A stretch of DNA of 64,000 nt, from the NCBI GenBank assembly GCA_963971575.1, contig OZ020622.1, forward strand, positions 32,084,301 through 32,148,300. The letters are read 5' to 3'. A program made the position numbers and the translations under genes. The DNA comes from Liopterus haemorrhoidalis. Its lineage: Eukaryota; Arthropoda; Insecta; Coleoptera; Dytiscidae. The notes under the pieces were generated by a model, which saw only the letters and a program-made list of their open reading frames with translations, was not told the DNA's origin and made no database searches. Shown piece by piece: positions 55,101 to 63,921 of the stretch (the first letter of the stretch is position 1; the number at the start of each line of letters is the position of its first letter).

Positions 55101-55275
55101 TTTCTTGGTTTAACCTCGTTGATGTCGCCAACGGAATTGGTACATCTCGTTGTGGTTCGTTATCCGCAAATGGTTCGTTATCTACGGACAGTTCGTTATC
55201 TGCAGACGGACAACTATCTGCAGATGGCTCGTCGTTTGCTGGTGGCTCGTTTAAATTCACGTTCTTGTTCGACAT
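52102..55275 (-). CDS. Gag-Pol of the young gypsy element: gag, protease, RT, RNase H
   Basis: Starts with ATG at 55275. An acidic repeat of ADNEP units (residues 13-41) and a coiled coil (68-90) come first. Then come the capsid (120-270), zinc knuckles CYNCNEVGHKSFDC (303-316) and CRACNRVGHVEANC (325-338), and the protease with AFIDLGSDVV (D385, Leu where Ser or Thr is usual). RT has VPAPIIDEQL, ILDFSSGYYQIP (D662), MPYGLTNAP and QYYMDDVII (catalytic YMDD, 724-727). RNase H has QVHTDASSLGLAGVL and FELEALAVVEALERFR. Gag and Pol share one frame. The last codons (after LRNICNVLG) are read out of frame. Confidence 0.92.
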   Translation of the reverse strand: MSNKNVNLNEPPANDEPSADSCPSADNELSVDNEPFADNEPQRDVPIPLATSTRLNQETRRSREQDNFLWERDLLERERALLARERELLQQETNAFQTQRNETQRNETQYYRTDVNDNSIPEFDPGSKTSMTAIQWVKRIENMANIFHWDKNMLLYKAIGKLRNAAKYWFEGLKGDLNDWEDFKLQLVAGFPTVVDDADVHYELSAKRKKNEQSYENFVYEMKAIASKGTLTDQALIKYIIHGITDRELTKILSVQMLTSVQDLLMRVKVYETTFNTKSENTTKPGTSKYSKTTKDKPSVIKCYNCNEVGHKSFDCPKPQRKMRCRACNRVGHVEANCQTKPKHDRKESEEKRRVHRIQGTKCELVDEYHKEIMIDGKTLVAFIDLGSDVVTMKHATARRLHIEYLPCTTKLRGFGNGGCYALGKRTLLIELDETKIEVNVLIVPDDSQEQDVIVGRSALDQDGVKITKQANELRIEREIRVTNQEKEILTSSDDDDTETEIHEIEDKYPRDETVDSISIEEVKLDGFVDEKTKEELLRTLNEYRDCFARDLTEVGTTDLVEMEIELTSREPIQYRPYRLPYAKRETMENMIDDLREAGIIRESKSEYSSPALLVSKHTGGDRLCIDYRKLNSITKKERVPAPIIDEQLDQLSGNEYYTILDFSSGYYQIPIAEKSKHLTAFVTTKGKYEFNKMPYGLTNAPRVFLKLMKEVEKKLGPGILQYYMDDVIIPSTTLREGLRKLRLFLRTLKDLGLTLKLTKCEFLKRKVEFLGFEISKNGVVPGTKTTNAIRDFKRPENVKEIRQFVGLTNFFRKFIEKYAHIVSPLTQLTRKNEEFRWEAPQEEAFQVLKKKLQEKPVLALYEPTAQFQVHTDASSLGLAGVLQQKVEDKPWQPISYYSRQTTSIESRYHSFELEALAVVEALERFRIYVLGRRFQVMTDCASLRTLTQKRDLSPRISRWWLKLQEFDFEVIHRANEKMQHVDALSRSPAESSREIEVADLRILSVGITEQDWLTTMQLNDPKLRNICNVLGRTPKTTKKDKYITTIKSRMVDCIGT

Positions 55276-55832
55276 TTTGTACTGTATCGTGTACTCGTTC
55301 TGCCGTAACCGTTTGTATCTTCCGTTCCGTCTTCGTATTATCGTTGCAATATAGTTTATAATGTATTTCGGCTTACTTCGTTACGTAAATTTTCGTTTAC
55401 ACACCGCAAAATGTTTTTCACTGTTCGTTATCGCTTTAAAGTTCGTTGCGATACGTTTTACTGTCAATTATAGCACGCATTCATTTATTCATACGCGTTT
55501 CGTTTGAGAACCTCTGGATCTCGTTGCACTGACCGATTACGTCACGTCGTTTACGCACGGCAATCACACTCACTCCCGCGCGTAGGTATTGCATACTGTC
55601 TTAGGCGCACTCGTGTTCTTTAAGGTCGTAATGAATGTAGCGAACTCAAAAGTCCTTCGTTGGCCGCGGTGTGCGGTGGCCAGGAGACTTAATACGTCAC
55701 AGGAGGTGTGGTAACAAATTCTCTTACCTCGAAGTAGCTGCTTTCCACTAAAATGTTCAATTTTACTTTAGATTTTAATTCTCGTAACAGCGTAATGGCG
55801 ACGTAAACAAATCTTGATTTTTTGTTATTCAC
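55276..55832 (-). other. Untranslated leader of the young gypsy element
   Basis: No gene. Plus-strand 55634-55740 resembles 48411-48504 (shared AATGTAGC, AAAGTCC, GCGGTGTGCGGTGGC and ACGTCA), so a relic of a related leader lies in the gene-poor stretch. Confidence 0.6.
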
Positions 55833-55845
55833 ATCCCACTTCTGA
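55833..55845 (-). other. Primer binding site
   Basis: Sense strand TCAGAAGTGGGAT, two bases after the 5' LTR. It fits a tRNA-Leu-like 3' end (ATCCCACTTCTGA...) and is shared with the element at 58284-64000. The tRNA identity is inferred. Confidence 0.7.
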
Positions 55846-55847
55846 AA

Positions 55848-56081
55848 TGTAAGCTATGAAGCTTACGTTGGTCATATGGATGGAAGAGGATCGAGCAATC
55901 ACACACAACACATTACTAACTAATGATTTAATTAACAAAACACTAATAAATTAACATTTTACTATACACAGTAAGATATATCGTATCGGTCAACGCCATG
56001 CCAGACGCGTTCACTCTCTATGCATTCTGGGTAGGCGGGCGGTGGACTACCGTCAGCGGTCCCCAAACGGTTTTTGCAGGT

Positions 56082-56085
<4 letters not shown>
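55848..56085 (-). repeat. 5' LTR of the young gypsy element
   Basis: Same 238 bases as 50650-50887. A TA run follows at 56086. Confidence 0.93.
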
Positions 56086-56118
<33 letters not shown>

Positions 56119-56236
56119 TATTTTGTACATAGTGTATTTTGTAATAGAGTAATTAATGTTCATGTGTATAAAATGTGTGAGAATAAAATAAATTGAATTG
56201 AAAAAAAAAAAAAAACTTCTTTTCCCAACTACCTAT

Positions 56237-56288
<52 letters not shown>

Positions 56289-56460
56289 ATTATTATTATT
56301 TATATTATTACTTTTTTATTTTTATTATTTATTTTATTTATTTTTTTTGTATTATTTTTATTAATATTGTATTTGAAACAGATTGTAATTTGCCTGACCA
56401 AAAACAATATTTCTTTTGTACCTTGGTCAATAAATAAATCTTATTATTATTATGTTTATT
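56086..56460. repeat. TA runs and two retroelement-like tails
   Basis: A TA run (56086-56104), an AATAAA-containing end with a 15-base poly-A (56190-56215), another long TA/ATT run (56236-56350), and a second AATAAATAAA end followed by (ATT)n near 56430-56450. These look like 3' ends of non-LTR copies or processed transcripts. Frames through here are low complexity. Confidence 0.6.
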
Positions 56461-56879
56461 ATTGTTTGATGAAAACGTGATGTTTGACCAACAATATTGT
56501 CAAACAAATTTGATCGTTTACAGGGCCTTTAACAGTTCTATTCAATAGACAAAAATAGGTGACGTGCAGTATAGGCCGTACATTTTCGAATCGATACATA
56601 GCGCAGAAACTAGTTTTTTACTGAGAGCTTATTGCGTCTGCGCGCACGCAAAGTTGTGACGAGGTGTATTACTTATTATTTTATTAGTCAGCTGTTTGTT
56701 TCGTACCTTGTTTGTGTTTCGTTATTTTATTAAAGTTGTGTTAAAACAATCAGTTCTTTTCAGAACTATTACATTTCTGTGAGTGAGATTTTGGTAAGTT
56801 AGCTTTGAAAGTAGCTAAAACACATATGTGAGTAAAAACATTGTGGACCGCCACTGGTAAAATAGCTGAAGTTCGCGTC

Positions 56880-57720
56880 GATTTGATAACTCATCGTGTT
56901 GTTTCGAAAATTAATGGCCTCTACCTTAAAATCGATTGATATTTAAATGATGTATCTTCTACTAATATTGACGTGTTTCAACTTTCAGATTCAGCAAAGG
57001 TATTAACACACAAATATAAACTAGTAGTAGCTGGTGGTAAAGGCAGCAGAAAAATCGTGACTATATTTCCACCTATTGTTCTAAGTTTTATTAACACCTT
57101 ATTACAAATACGAAATGTGTCAGATGTATCCCATCCACAAATACACAAGGAATTATATAATTCCAAAAAATTAAGAGAGCATATTACTACTGTAATGCAA
57201 CTACTTAATTTGAATAAAAATGAAACCTAGCAGATCTCCCAATTTTTGGACCCTGCTGTGAATATCAACAAAAAAAATTGTTTCGCCCAAAGCTTTATAT
57301 CAAACTGCAAAGGTTTCTAAATTGCTAATTATGACAGAGAGAGGAAAGGGGAAAGAGTATATGAGTAAGACATTATAAAAAATTGATATAAATCCGGGCA
57401 ATGAGCATGCTGTATCTGATTCTGATTACGATAATCAAGAATTAGAAAATAGCGCTCCTTTATCCGTAGATAATGTACCTCAATCTCCAGCAAAACCATA
57501 AATGTTAAACAAAAACGAGCTACATGGTCTGAAGAAGAAAAAAAAAATTGTTTTAAATTACTTTGTTTCATATATTGACAAAAAAAAAAAAAAAGGATGA
57601 AACCAATAATTTTAAAAATATGTATCTTACTTTATTCAAGGATAAAGACTGGGTGAAGATAAAAACATTTGTCTACAACCAGTACCGAATGAAATAACTA
57701 CAAGAATTATCATTTCGTTA
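56880..57720 (+). pseudogene. Tyrosine-recombinase-like (Crypton-type) ORF remnant
   Basis: Pieces in several plus frames keep a recognisable order. LSDSAKVLTHKYKLVVAGGK..RKIVTIFPP is at 56973-57080. STKLREH-like KKLREHITTVMQLLNLNKNE follows to 57230. A degraded stretch has LYQTAKVSKLLIMTERGKGKEY (57290-57360), then an acidic tail and TWSEEEKKIVLNYFVSYIDKK. The end is DKDWVKIKTFVYNQYRMK (57640-57695). This resembles an insect/mollusc ORF family with a tyrosine-recombinase fold and a terminal Myb-like block. It is heavily broken. Confidence 0.5.
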
Positions 57721-58040
57721 CTAAAAACTTTGATTTCATTTTATTTATTTCAAATAATAAAAATTATAGAACTTAAAATCTTGTAGCCGAATAAAATAAA
57801 TAAACACAAACCTTTTTACGCTTTTTTAAATTACATTATTGATAGCCGATTAGCGGCTGAAATAGACATATATTTTTGTAAAAAAAAAAAATCTGAAGAA
57901 AGGTTGTTCTTTAAATATTGTATAAATAATTCTTACTACAACATTATATTTTCTTCTCTATGGAATATTAGTTTATTTTATACTTAAGAAGGAGATTGTA
58001 CGGGTTGCGGACAGCAATGAAAACCAATCAAATTAGTTGA
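57721..58040. other. No gene seen
   Basis: AT-rich spacer; an A10 run near 57880 and no recognisable motif. Confidence 0.4.
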
Positions 58041-58070
58041 CATGTTTCAAATAAGATTTATTCTTCATCG
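58041..58070 (-). other. Hammerhead-like terminal motif of a PLE
   Basis: Minus strand: TGAAGA, an AATAA/TTATT stem with a 3-base loop, then GAAAC and ATGTC. The order equals the motif at 24551-24583, again antisense to the neighbouring PLE coding fragment. Confidence 0.35.
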
Positions 58071-58150
58071 GAGCTACAATAGAAGACAAGGTCATATTAA
58101 AACAAGACGTTAGCTTGTTTTGTGGTGGACTGTATCACATCGGAAGCAAC

Positions 58151-58283
58151 CAAAAACATTGACTATTAACATTCCTATATTAACATGCTATGTTGATGAC
58201 TTATTCCTCGCAATACGTACAAATAAAAAAGATGACATATTATGCAAATTCAACGCAATTGACAATAATATCAAACTCACTAT
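58151..58283 (+). pseudogene. Penelope-like RT fragment F
   Basis: TCYVDDLFLAIRTNKKDDILCKFNAIDNNIKLTI is the catalytic YVDD site and thumb start of a Penelope-type RT. The palm upstream is missing (a jump from a 5' end near 58020-58130), and the LTR at 58284 cuts it off downstream. Confidence 0.75.
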
Positions 58284-58429
58284 TGTAGGGCGGTTGTCAG
58301 GTGGCACACACACTTTGTACGTTGTGATAATCGCGGGAATCTAGCGTGTACTGTCTGTTGCGTTTTGCGTTGCCAACTTAAACGGTAAGTTGCTTGGCGG
58401 GAAATTTGAAGTTAAACTAGGTGCCTACA
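58284..58429 (-). repeat. 3' LTR
   Basis: 146 bp with a 6-bp terminal inverted repeat TGTAGG/CCTACA. It is inserted in PLE fragment F. Confidence 0.85.
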
Positions 58430-58526
58430 GCTCGGCCATTCTGATGTTACGATCGCCCTCGATCGTCTCTGATGAGTCGTCATCCTCTGAGCTCGTGGTT
58501 TCAGAGTCTTCTCCTGGATCGTATAG

Positions 58527-61500
58527 TCAGAGGCGGTCACTCGGTAGGATTCCGCTGTAGAATCGTTGTGTTGCTTGGGCGCCGGGGATGTCTTCCACGA
58601 CGTACCGGTCGAAGTCCAAGACCTTAGTAATAACGTACGGACCTTGATATTTGGACCGCAGTTTACCGGTCTGTAACACAGATTTGGTTAATACATAGTC
58701 GCCAACTGCGTATTTGGGTGGGGGAACGCGGCGAAGGTCGTATCGTCGCTTGTTGTCGGCCTGGGATACAAGCTGGTGACGTTCGGCGTTCTCTCGGGCT
58801 GCTGCGCGGCGCTCTTGGTGGGAGATGCCTTCTTCTTCTTCTGGTTGGATGACTTCTTGTAAGAGGTCTCGTACTCTCTGGTCGGAGTTTACACGTAGGT
58901 CGTACCCTAGTAGGACACGAGCTGGGGTTGCATCAATGCTCCTTTGATAGGTATTGTTGAGCACGTGTTGCACTGTGGTGAGTTTCTGGTGCCACGCGTC
59001 GCCATCGTTGGTTATCTTCGCGAGCACTGCACGTACAGTTCTGTTGTAACGTTCACACTGACCGTTTGCGCGCGGTGTGGAAGTCGCATTCAGTACGTGG
59101 ACAATGTCATTGTCTTTTAAGAAAGTCTCGAACTCACTCGCGGTAAACGCACTTCCGCGGTCAGTTACTAGAGATCGTGGCGGACCAAATGTCTGCAGTA
59201 GTGATTTAAATGCATTTATCACTTCTCGCGTGCATGTATTTTTAGTGGCGTAAAGGAAAAGGAATTTACTGTACGCATCTATGATAACAAGGATATGTTT
59301 ATTACCATTGGATGGGGTTTCTAAAGGTCCAACATGGTCACAATGTAGGGTTTGGAAAGGCTGCTGTCCTTTAGGTATGTTGATTAGCTGTTCTACGGCT
59401 TTGCCGCTGGCTGCGTTTTGCGTCAAACACTTGAGGCAGTGTTTTATGTGTTTCACTACGTAAAATCGTAGTTTTGGGAACCAATAGGCTTCTAATATCT
59501 TTCGGACTGTTTTTTCAACACCGACGTGTCCATTTTCATCGTGTGCTGAACGAACGATGTTAGGTCTCATTGTGCGTGGAATGACAAATAAATATCTTTT
59601 GTCTACTTCGTAGCATAGAATACCATTGCGTAGTACAAAATGCTTGTTCGGTGGAGTTTTCTCCTCTTCGAGCAGGTCTATGCTTGCTCTTATCTCCGGA
59701 TCCTTTTGTTGCATGAGTTTGAGAAAGCGGGTCTCTGCATCAGGGTCCTTGGACGTTATCATGGTTATTCGACTTAAGGCGTCGACGTGTTGCATGTCTT
59801 TAGACGGTCTGTGTTCAAGACTGTAGTTGAAGTCTTCTAAGAGAATGGACCATCTGTATATCCGTGCATTAATTTCGCGTTTTGATAATGCTAGTTTTAA
59901 TGAGTTACAATCTGTGACGAGTTTGAAAGGTATACCCAGCAAGTAGGGTCTGAACTTTTCTAGACTGCGTATGACTGCTAGCATTTTGAGTTCGAATGAG
60001 TGATACCTTGATTCGGCAGCGCTCGTTGTAGCTGACATGTAATAAATCGGATGCATTTTTCTGTCGATGCCTCGCTGTAGCAGTACAGCACCGTAGCCGT
60101 ATGAGCTAGCATCGGTGTGAAGTTCTGTATCATTATCCGGAGAATATATTCCGAGGACAGGTTCGCTCGATAGAATCTCTTTTATTCGTTGAAAGGATTC
60201 TACCTGTTCAGGTCCAAATTCGAATTTTGTTTCCTTTCCGATTAATTTGGTTAGTGGTTTGGCGATCGAAGAGTACGACGGGATAAATCGTCTGAAGTAC
60301 CCAGCGAGACCAAGGAATCGTTGTACCTGCTTGACGTTTGTAGGCACTGGGAATTTCTTGACTGCTTCTGTTTTATTGGTTTGAGGTCGTACCTCGTTCT
60401 CCCGGATCCTGAACCCTAAGTATTCGGTTTCTTCCTGGAGGAACTTACATTTATCTAGTCGGAGAGACAATCCGTATTTGGTGACAATGTCCATCACACG
60501 CGCGAGTTGTGTGATACCTTCGGGAATCGTTCGCGACATGATCAGAATGTCGTCCATGTAGATGAGAATTGTCTTGTCGTGAAGTAGTGGTTCAAATATT
60601 TTGTTTATGTAACGTTGGAACGTAGCGGGGCTGTTTGTTAACCCGAATGGCATGAAGTTGTATTCATAGAGTCCTTCGTGTGTAATGAATGCAGTGTATT
60701 TCTTAGAATCTTCCGCGACGGGGACGTGGAAAAATCCATTTTTCAAGTCTAGTGTAGTAAAGTAACTGTGGTTCGACAAGGCGTCTATTTGCGTGTCTAT
60801 TAGCGGTAACGGAAATTTATCCTTAACTGTGATTTTGTTTACGGCGCGGTAGTCGACGCACAGCCGTTTTTCTCCGTTCTTTTTGTCCACTAAGACGATT
60901 GGACTTGCGTAGTCGGACTTGCTGTGTCTAATGATGTCCTTGCTGACGATATCATTAACAGTGTCTTCTACGTATTTACGCTCGGAAACGGATAGTCTTC
61001 TTGGGCGATAAACGATCGGTTCAGCGGAGGTGAGCCTGATGTTCATCTCGAAGCCTGGCAGCGTTTCTGGCTTAATATCGATTGTAGTAACGTCGCGTAT
61101 TAGTTTTAAGACTTCAGACTTGTCGTCTTCGTTTACTTGCGGGTTGATTACGACATCACTTGCTGTATCGGTTGGGGACTCTTTGATGTCTCCTATTTCG
61201 ATGTCGGCGACACCGTGTTCAATTTTAAGTACGACGCGTTGATCCTGTAGAAAATCTAGACCAAGTATCAATGGAACGGGTATGACGTCATCGTCTACGA
61301 CGTATAGGCGCGTTTTGACAATAGAGTCTCTTATTTTCACGGACGCTTTGGTGATACCTGTATTTTGGCATCGTGCACCGTTCAGTCCTGTTAAACTAAT
61401 CGGTTTTATTTCGATCGAATCGGTTTCGATGTAGTCGAGGTTAAGTCTGTTAGCTTCTGAGGAAGTTATTAAATTTACGGATGAACCTGTGTCTGCTAAT

Positions 61501-61544
61501 GCTTCGGCATTAATCCCGTTGATGGTAACAAGTACCGTCTGCAC
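58527..61544 (-). CDS. Pol: protease, RT, RNase H, integrase
   Basis: A 1005-codon frame. The first five codons (from a GTG at 61544) come from the inserted non-LTR element; the real Pol begins at VTINGINAEALADTGSSVNLI. Protease D18-T19-G20. RT has RLCVDYRAVNKIT, FTTLDLKNGFFHVP, MPFGLTNSPATFQRY and ILIYMDDILIM. RNase H has ELHTDASSYGYGAVL. Integrase has HDENGHVGVEKTV, CLKCL, HCDHVGPL, VTDRGSAFT and NGQCERYNR, and the tail has the GPY/F module (KYQGPYVITKVLDFDRYVVED). All catalytic positions are kept. The polyprotein is cut from gag only by the insertion. Confidence 0.93.
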   Translation of the reverse strand: MQTVLVTINGINAEALADTGSSVNLITSSEANRLNLDYIETDSIEIKPISLTGLNGARCQNTGITKASVKIRDSIVKTRLYVVDDDVIPVPLILGLDFLQDQRVVLKIEHGVADIEIGDIKESPTDTASDVVINPQVNEDDKSEVLKLIRDVTTIDIKPETLPGFEMNIRLTSAEPIVYRPRRLSVSERKYVEDTVNDIVSKDIIRHSKSDYASPIVLVDKKNGEKRLCVDYRAVNKITVKDKFPLPLIDTQIDALSNHSYFTTLDLKNGFFHVPVAEDSKKYTAFITHEGLYEYNFMPFGLTNSPATFQRYINKIFEPLLHDKTILIYMDDILIMSRTIPEGITQLARVMDIVTKYGLSLRLDKCKFLQEETEYLGFRIRENEVRPQTNKTEAVKKFPVPTNVKQVQRFLGLAGYFRRFIPSYSSIAKPLTKLIGKETKFEFGPEQVESFQRIKEILSSEPVLGIYSPDNDTELHTDASSYGYGAVLLQRGIDRKMHPIYYMSATTSAAESRYHSFELKMLAVIRSLEKFRPYLLGIPFKLVTDCNSLKLALSKREINARIYRWSILLEDFNYSLEHRPSKDMQHVDALSRITMITSKDPDAETRFLKLMQQKDPEIRASIDLLEEEKTPPNKHFVLRNGILCYEVDKRYLFVIPRTMRPNIVRSAHDENGHVGVEKTVRKILEAYWFPKLRFYVVKHIKHCLKCLTQNAASGKAVEQLINIPKGQQPFQTLHCDHVGPLETPSNGNKHILVIIDAYSKFLFLYATKNTCTREVINAFKSLLQTFGPPRSLVTDRGSAFTASEFETFLKDNDIVHVLNATSTPRANGQCERYNRTVRAVLAKITNDGDAWHQKLTTVQHVLNNTYQRSIDATPARVLLGYDLRVNSDQRVRDLLQEVIQPEEEEGISHQERRAAARENAERHQLVSQADNKRRYDLRRVPPPKYAVGDYVLTKSVLQTGKLRSKYQGPYVITKVLDFDRYVVEDIPGAQATQRFYSGILPSDRL
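61516..61530. repeat. Target-site duplication, left copy
   Basis: CCGTTGATGGTAACA, repeated exactly at 62575-62589, flanks the non-LTR insertion. Confidence 0.93.
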
Positions 61545-62574
61545 TCCATAACGAGTGTGTACACTGCTGAGCTGTACGCTATTTTCAAGGCCCTGTGTTT
61601 TGTTTCGTCAGAGCAAAGTCGGTCAAGTGTTATCTTGACGGACTCGCTGAGCGCTCTGAACAGTATCCAAGATCCAGATCCAGTGCATCCTCTTGTACTA
61701 AAGATCCGGTTGCTACTCCACAATCTGAATGCTCAGAATGTGAGGGTGAGCTGTTTTGGATACCGGGACATGTTGGTATTAAAGGCAACGAAGCGGCAGA
61801 TGCAGCTGCAAAAGCCGCCTCTCACAGACCTATGATTGATGTGAGTTTCGTTTTTCCAGATGACGCAAAGAGTCATTTGACACATCTGGTTTTAGACATG
61901 TGGCAACATGAGTGGAGCCGCACACAGAACGTTAAGTTACGACAGATTAAGGGAGACGTTAAACCATGGGGTTCTTCCTGCAGGATTAACCGCAGGGAGG
62001 AAACCGCCATCACACGCCTTCGTATAGGTCACTGTTGGTGGACCCATGGACACCTCCTTCGAGGTGAAGAGTCCCCTGTCTGTGAGACGTGTAACACAGA
62101 TTTGTCTGTGTTACACATTTTAACCGAATGTGTACAGTTCGAGGATGTCAGGGAGAGGTTAGGCCTGTGCTATGACCTGTCAGTTGCCTTAGGTGACGAC
62201 AGAGTACTCATGGACAGGCTGATACTCTTCCTGAGAGAATCGAACTTACTGTTTTATGTGTGAAATCTTGCACCTTATTTTAATGTGTTTCTATTTATTG
62301 ACTGTGATATTCGATGGTAATTGGCCCCTTTACAGCCTCTTACCATCACCCTGAGTCTGTTCAAATTTTCGAACAGACCTTTTATATTATTTATTTGTGT
62401 TTGTCAGTGCAAGATTTCTTTTATTGAGTATGCGTATTTTTAATGATTTTATTTATTTATTTATTTATTGTCTAAATTTTTGTTTTTAATATATAGTCTA
62501 GTCATTTAGATGGGCTGCGTTAGGCGCAAATAGCCTTTGTTGCTGTGCGCCAAAAATTTCAACTAACTAACTAA
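61531..62574 (+). mobile_element. I-clade non-LTR retrotransposon, 5'-truncated
   Basis: 1044 bp between perfect 15-bp duplications (61516-61530, 62575-62589), ending in an AACTAACTAACTAA tail. It keeps only RNase H and the C terminus of ORF2 plus the 3' UTR. A 65-bp stub of the same family lies at 5072-5136. Confidence 0.92.
61557..62263 (+). pseudogene. Non-LTR RNase H and C-terminal domain
   Basis: The frame from 61557 gives YTAELYAIFKAL (catalytic Glu) and VILTDSLSALNSI (Asp). After a frameshift at about 61745, the 61595-62263 frame gives WIPGHVGIKGNEAADAAAKAA (last Asp). A region ITRLRIGHCWWTHGHLLRGEESPVCETCN..LSVLHILTEC follows, a Cys/His block typical of I-type ORF2 ends. The endonuclease and RT are missing by 5' truncation. 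Confidence 0.85.
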
Positions 62575-63874
62575 CCGTTGATGGTAACATGAATCACGAG
62601 ATTTCCGGGGATCTGTTTTATTACTAACGCGGTTTTTGTATCGTTTTGTTTTTTGCAGTCGCGAGCGAGGTGACCGCTGCATTTGCACTTGGTGCATGCA
62701 ATCTTAGGGCAATCCTTCATTCGATGGGCTGACTCCATGCAGAATGGGCAGATCATGTTATCGCGTACCATATTGTTGGTATCGTTTTTAGTTCGCTCTT
62801 CCTTCGGTGGTGCGCTTCGCGCTTGCGGTGCTGACCTTGGTGGCGCATCTGCGGTTTTATTGTTGTATGTCTGCGGAGACTTCGTATCTTTTTGCGCGAT
62901 GTTCGATTTTCGGTTCGATTCAAACGCGTAGTACGATTCAGCGCGTCTAAGCAGATCGTTGAGGTTGCGAGGTACGTTAGTGTAAAATTGTCTCGCAAGA
63001 TTTGTATCTCGTAAGCCTTGTATGGTGTATGAAATTAAGCTATACGCGTCAACGTAGTCACGTGCTATGGATTTCATGCTGAACACGTAAGTCCTTAGAG
63101 ATTCGTCGGGTTCTTGTTTCCTATCCCTTAACATGCGGTGGATGTCAATGGAATATTCTTGGCTAGAAAATGTTTCCATGAACCTGCTTTTGAACTCGTT
63201 CCAAGAGATTGTTGGAGGTTCTGAGTCCTTCCATAATTTTGCGGCTCCGCGAAGTTTAAGTTTCGCGTGTATAACCGTATTTCTATCGTCGAGGTTATAA
63301 AATACACGAGCATTCTCGACCGATTCTATAAAACGCTCGGCGGATACTGCCGTTTGATCGGGTCGAAATCTAGAATTTCGTATTGCGCCTCTTGCGTGAA
63401 TCTATGCATTGTATACGCGCGCGACTCTGCGGTGAACGCTGGCATTAACAATTGTTTAGAAGCGACGCTCGGCGGTTGTTGCAGGAACATTGGAGCGTTC
63501 GTGTGACCTTGTGTAGTCATACGAGTAACTGGTTTGTTCGTTGGTGCGCTGTCGAACGGTGAGCCGGTAACGTAGGCAGCAGCAGCTGTCGCAGGCGCCT
63601 GAGGTGGCGTGCGAGGCTTCGCTTCCGTTTAAATGACACACGGGTTCTGCACACTTATTTGCAAGGAATTGATTTGATGTTGCAATCGTGCAATCGTATT
63701 CTGTAATGTATTTATGTCCGTTGTGCAGCACGGGAGGTAGGAAGACGCAAAACACGAGTTATGGTTTTCAAGGTTACATGCAGGATTTAGGTTAGCAATT
63801 GGGGAAGTCGGAGGCTCTGATCCAACGCCACTAAAATCTGATACATGCAATTCTCTATTCTCCATTGTACTCAC
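62571..63874 (-). pseudogene. gag, broken
   Basis: Start ATG at 63874. The first frame stops at 63629 (VQNPCVI). The sense goes on past that stop, shifts frame near 63530 and again near 63320, and is then open to 62571. The open part has capsid-like WNEFKSRFMETFSSQEYSIDIHRML and two zinc knuckles (CPFCMESAHRMKDC, CTKCKCSGHLARDC at about 62760-62660). It ends at ..NLVIHVTING, where the non-LTR element is inserted. Without the insertion it would run into Pol. Confidence 0.82.
62575..62589. repeat. Target-site duplication, right copy
   Basis: CCGTTGATGGTAACA, identical to 61516-61530. Confidence 0.93.
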
Positions 63875-63904
63875 GAATTGATGATTCTCACTATTTTGGT
63901 CTTT

Positions 63905-63918
63905 AATCCCACTTCTGA
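63905..63918 (-). other. Primer binding site
   Basis: Sense strand TCAGAAGTGGGATT, three bases after the 5' LTR; same primer type as at 55833-55845. Confidence 0.7.
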
Positions 63919-63921
63919 GGT

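Larger units (their letters stand above)
50650..56085 (-). mobile_element. Young Ty3/gypsy element with identical LTRs
   Basis: LTRs 50650-50887 and 55848-56085 are 238 bp each and look identical base for base. Both borders fall in a TA run with TATA as duplication. The primer site is at 55833-55845. A 1057-codon gag-pol frame and a separate integrase frame fill the minus strand. There is no env. Two single-base frameshifts near 52190 and 51965 are the only damage seen. Confidence 0.92.

Noticed and set aside
54843..55361. 172-residue plus-strand frame
   Set aside because: Antisense of the Gag N terminus; no motif of its own.
56198..56437. Tyr/Ile-rich plus-strand frame
   Set aside because: Microsatellite translation artefact.
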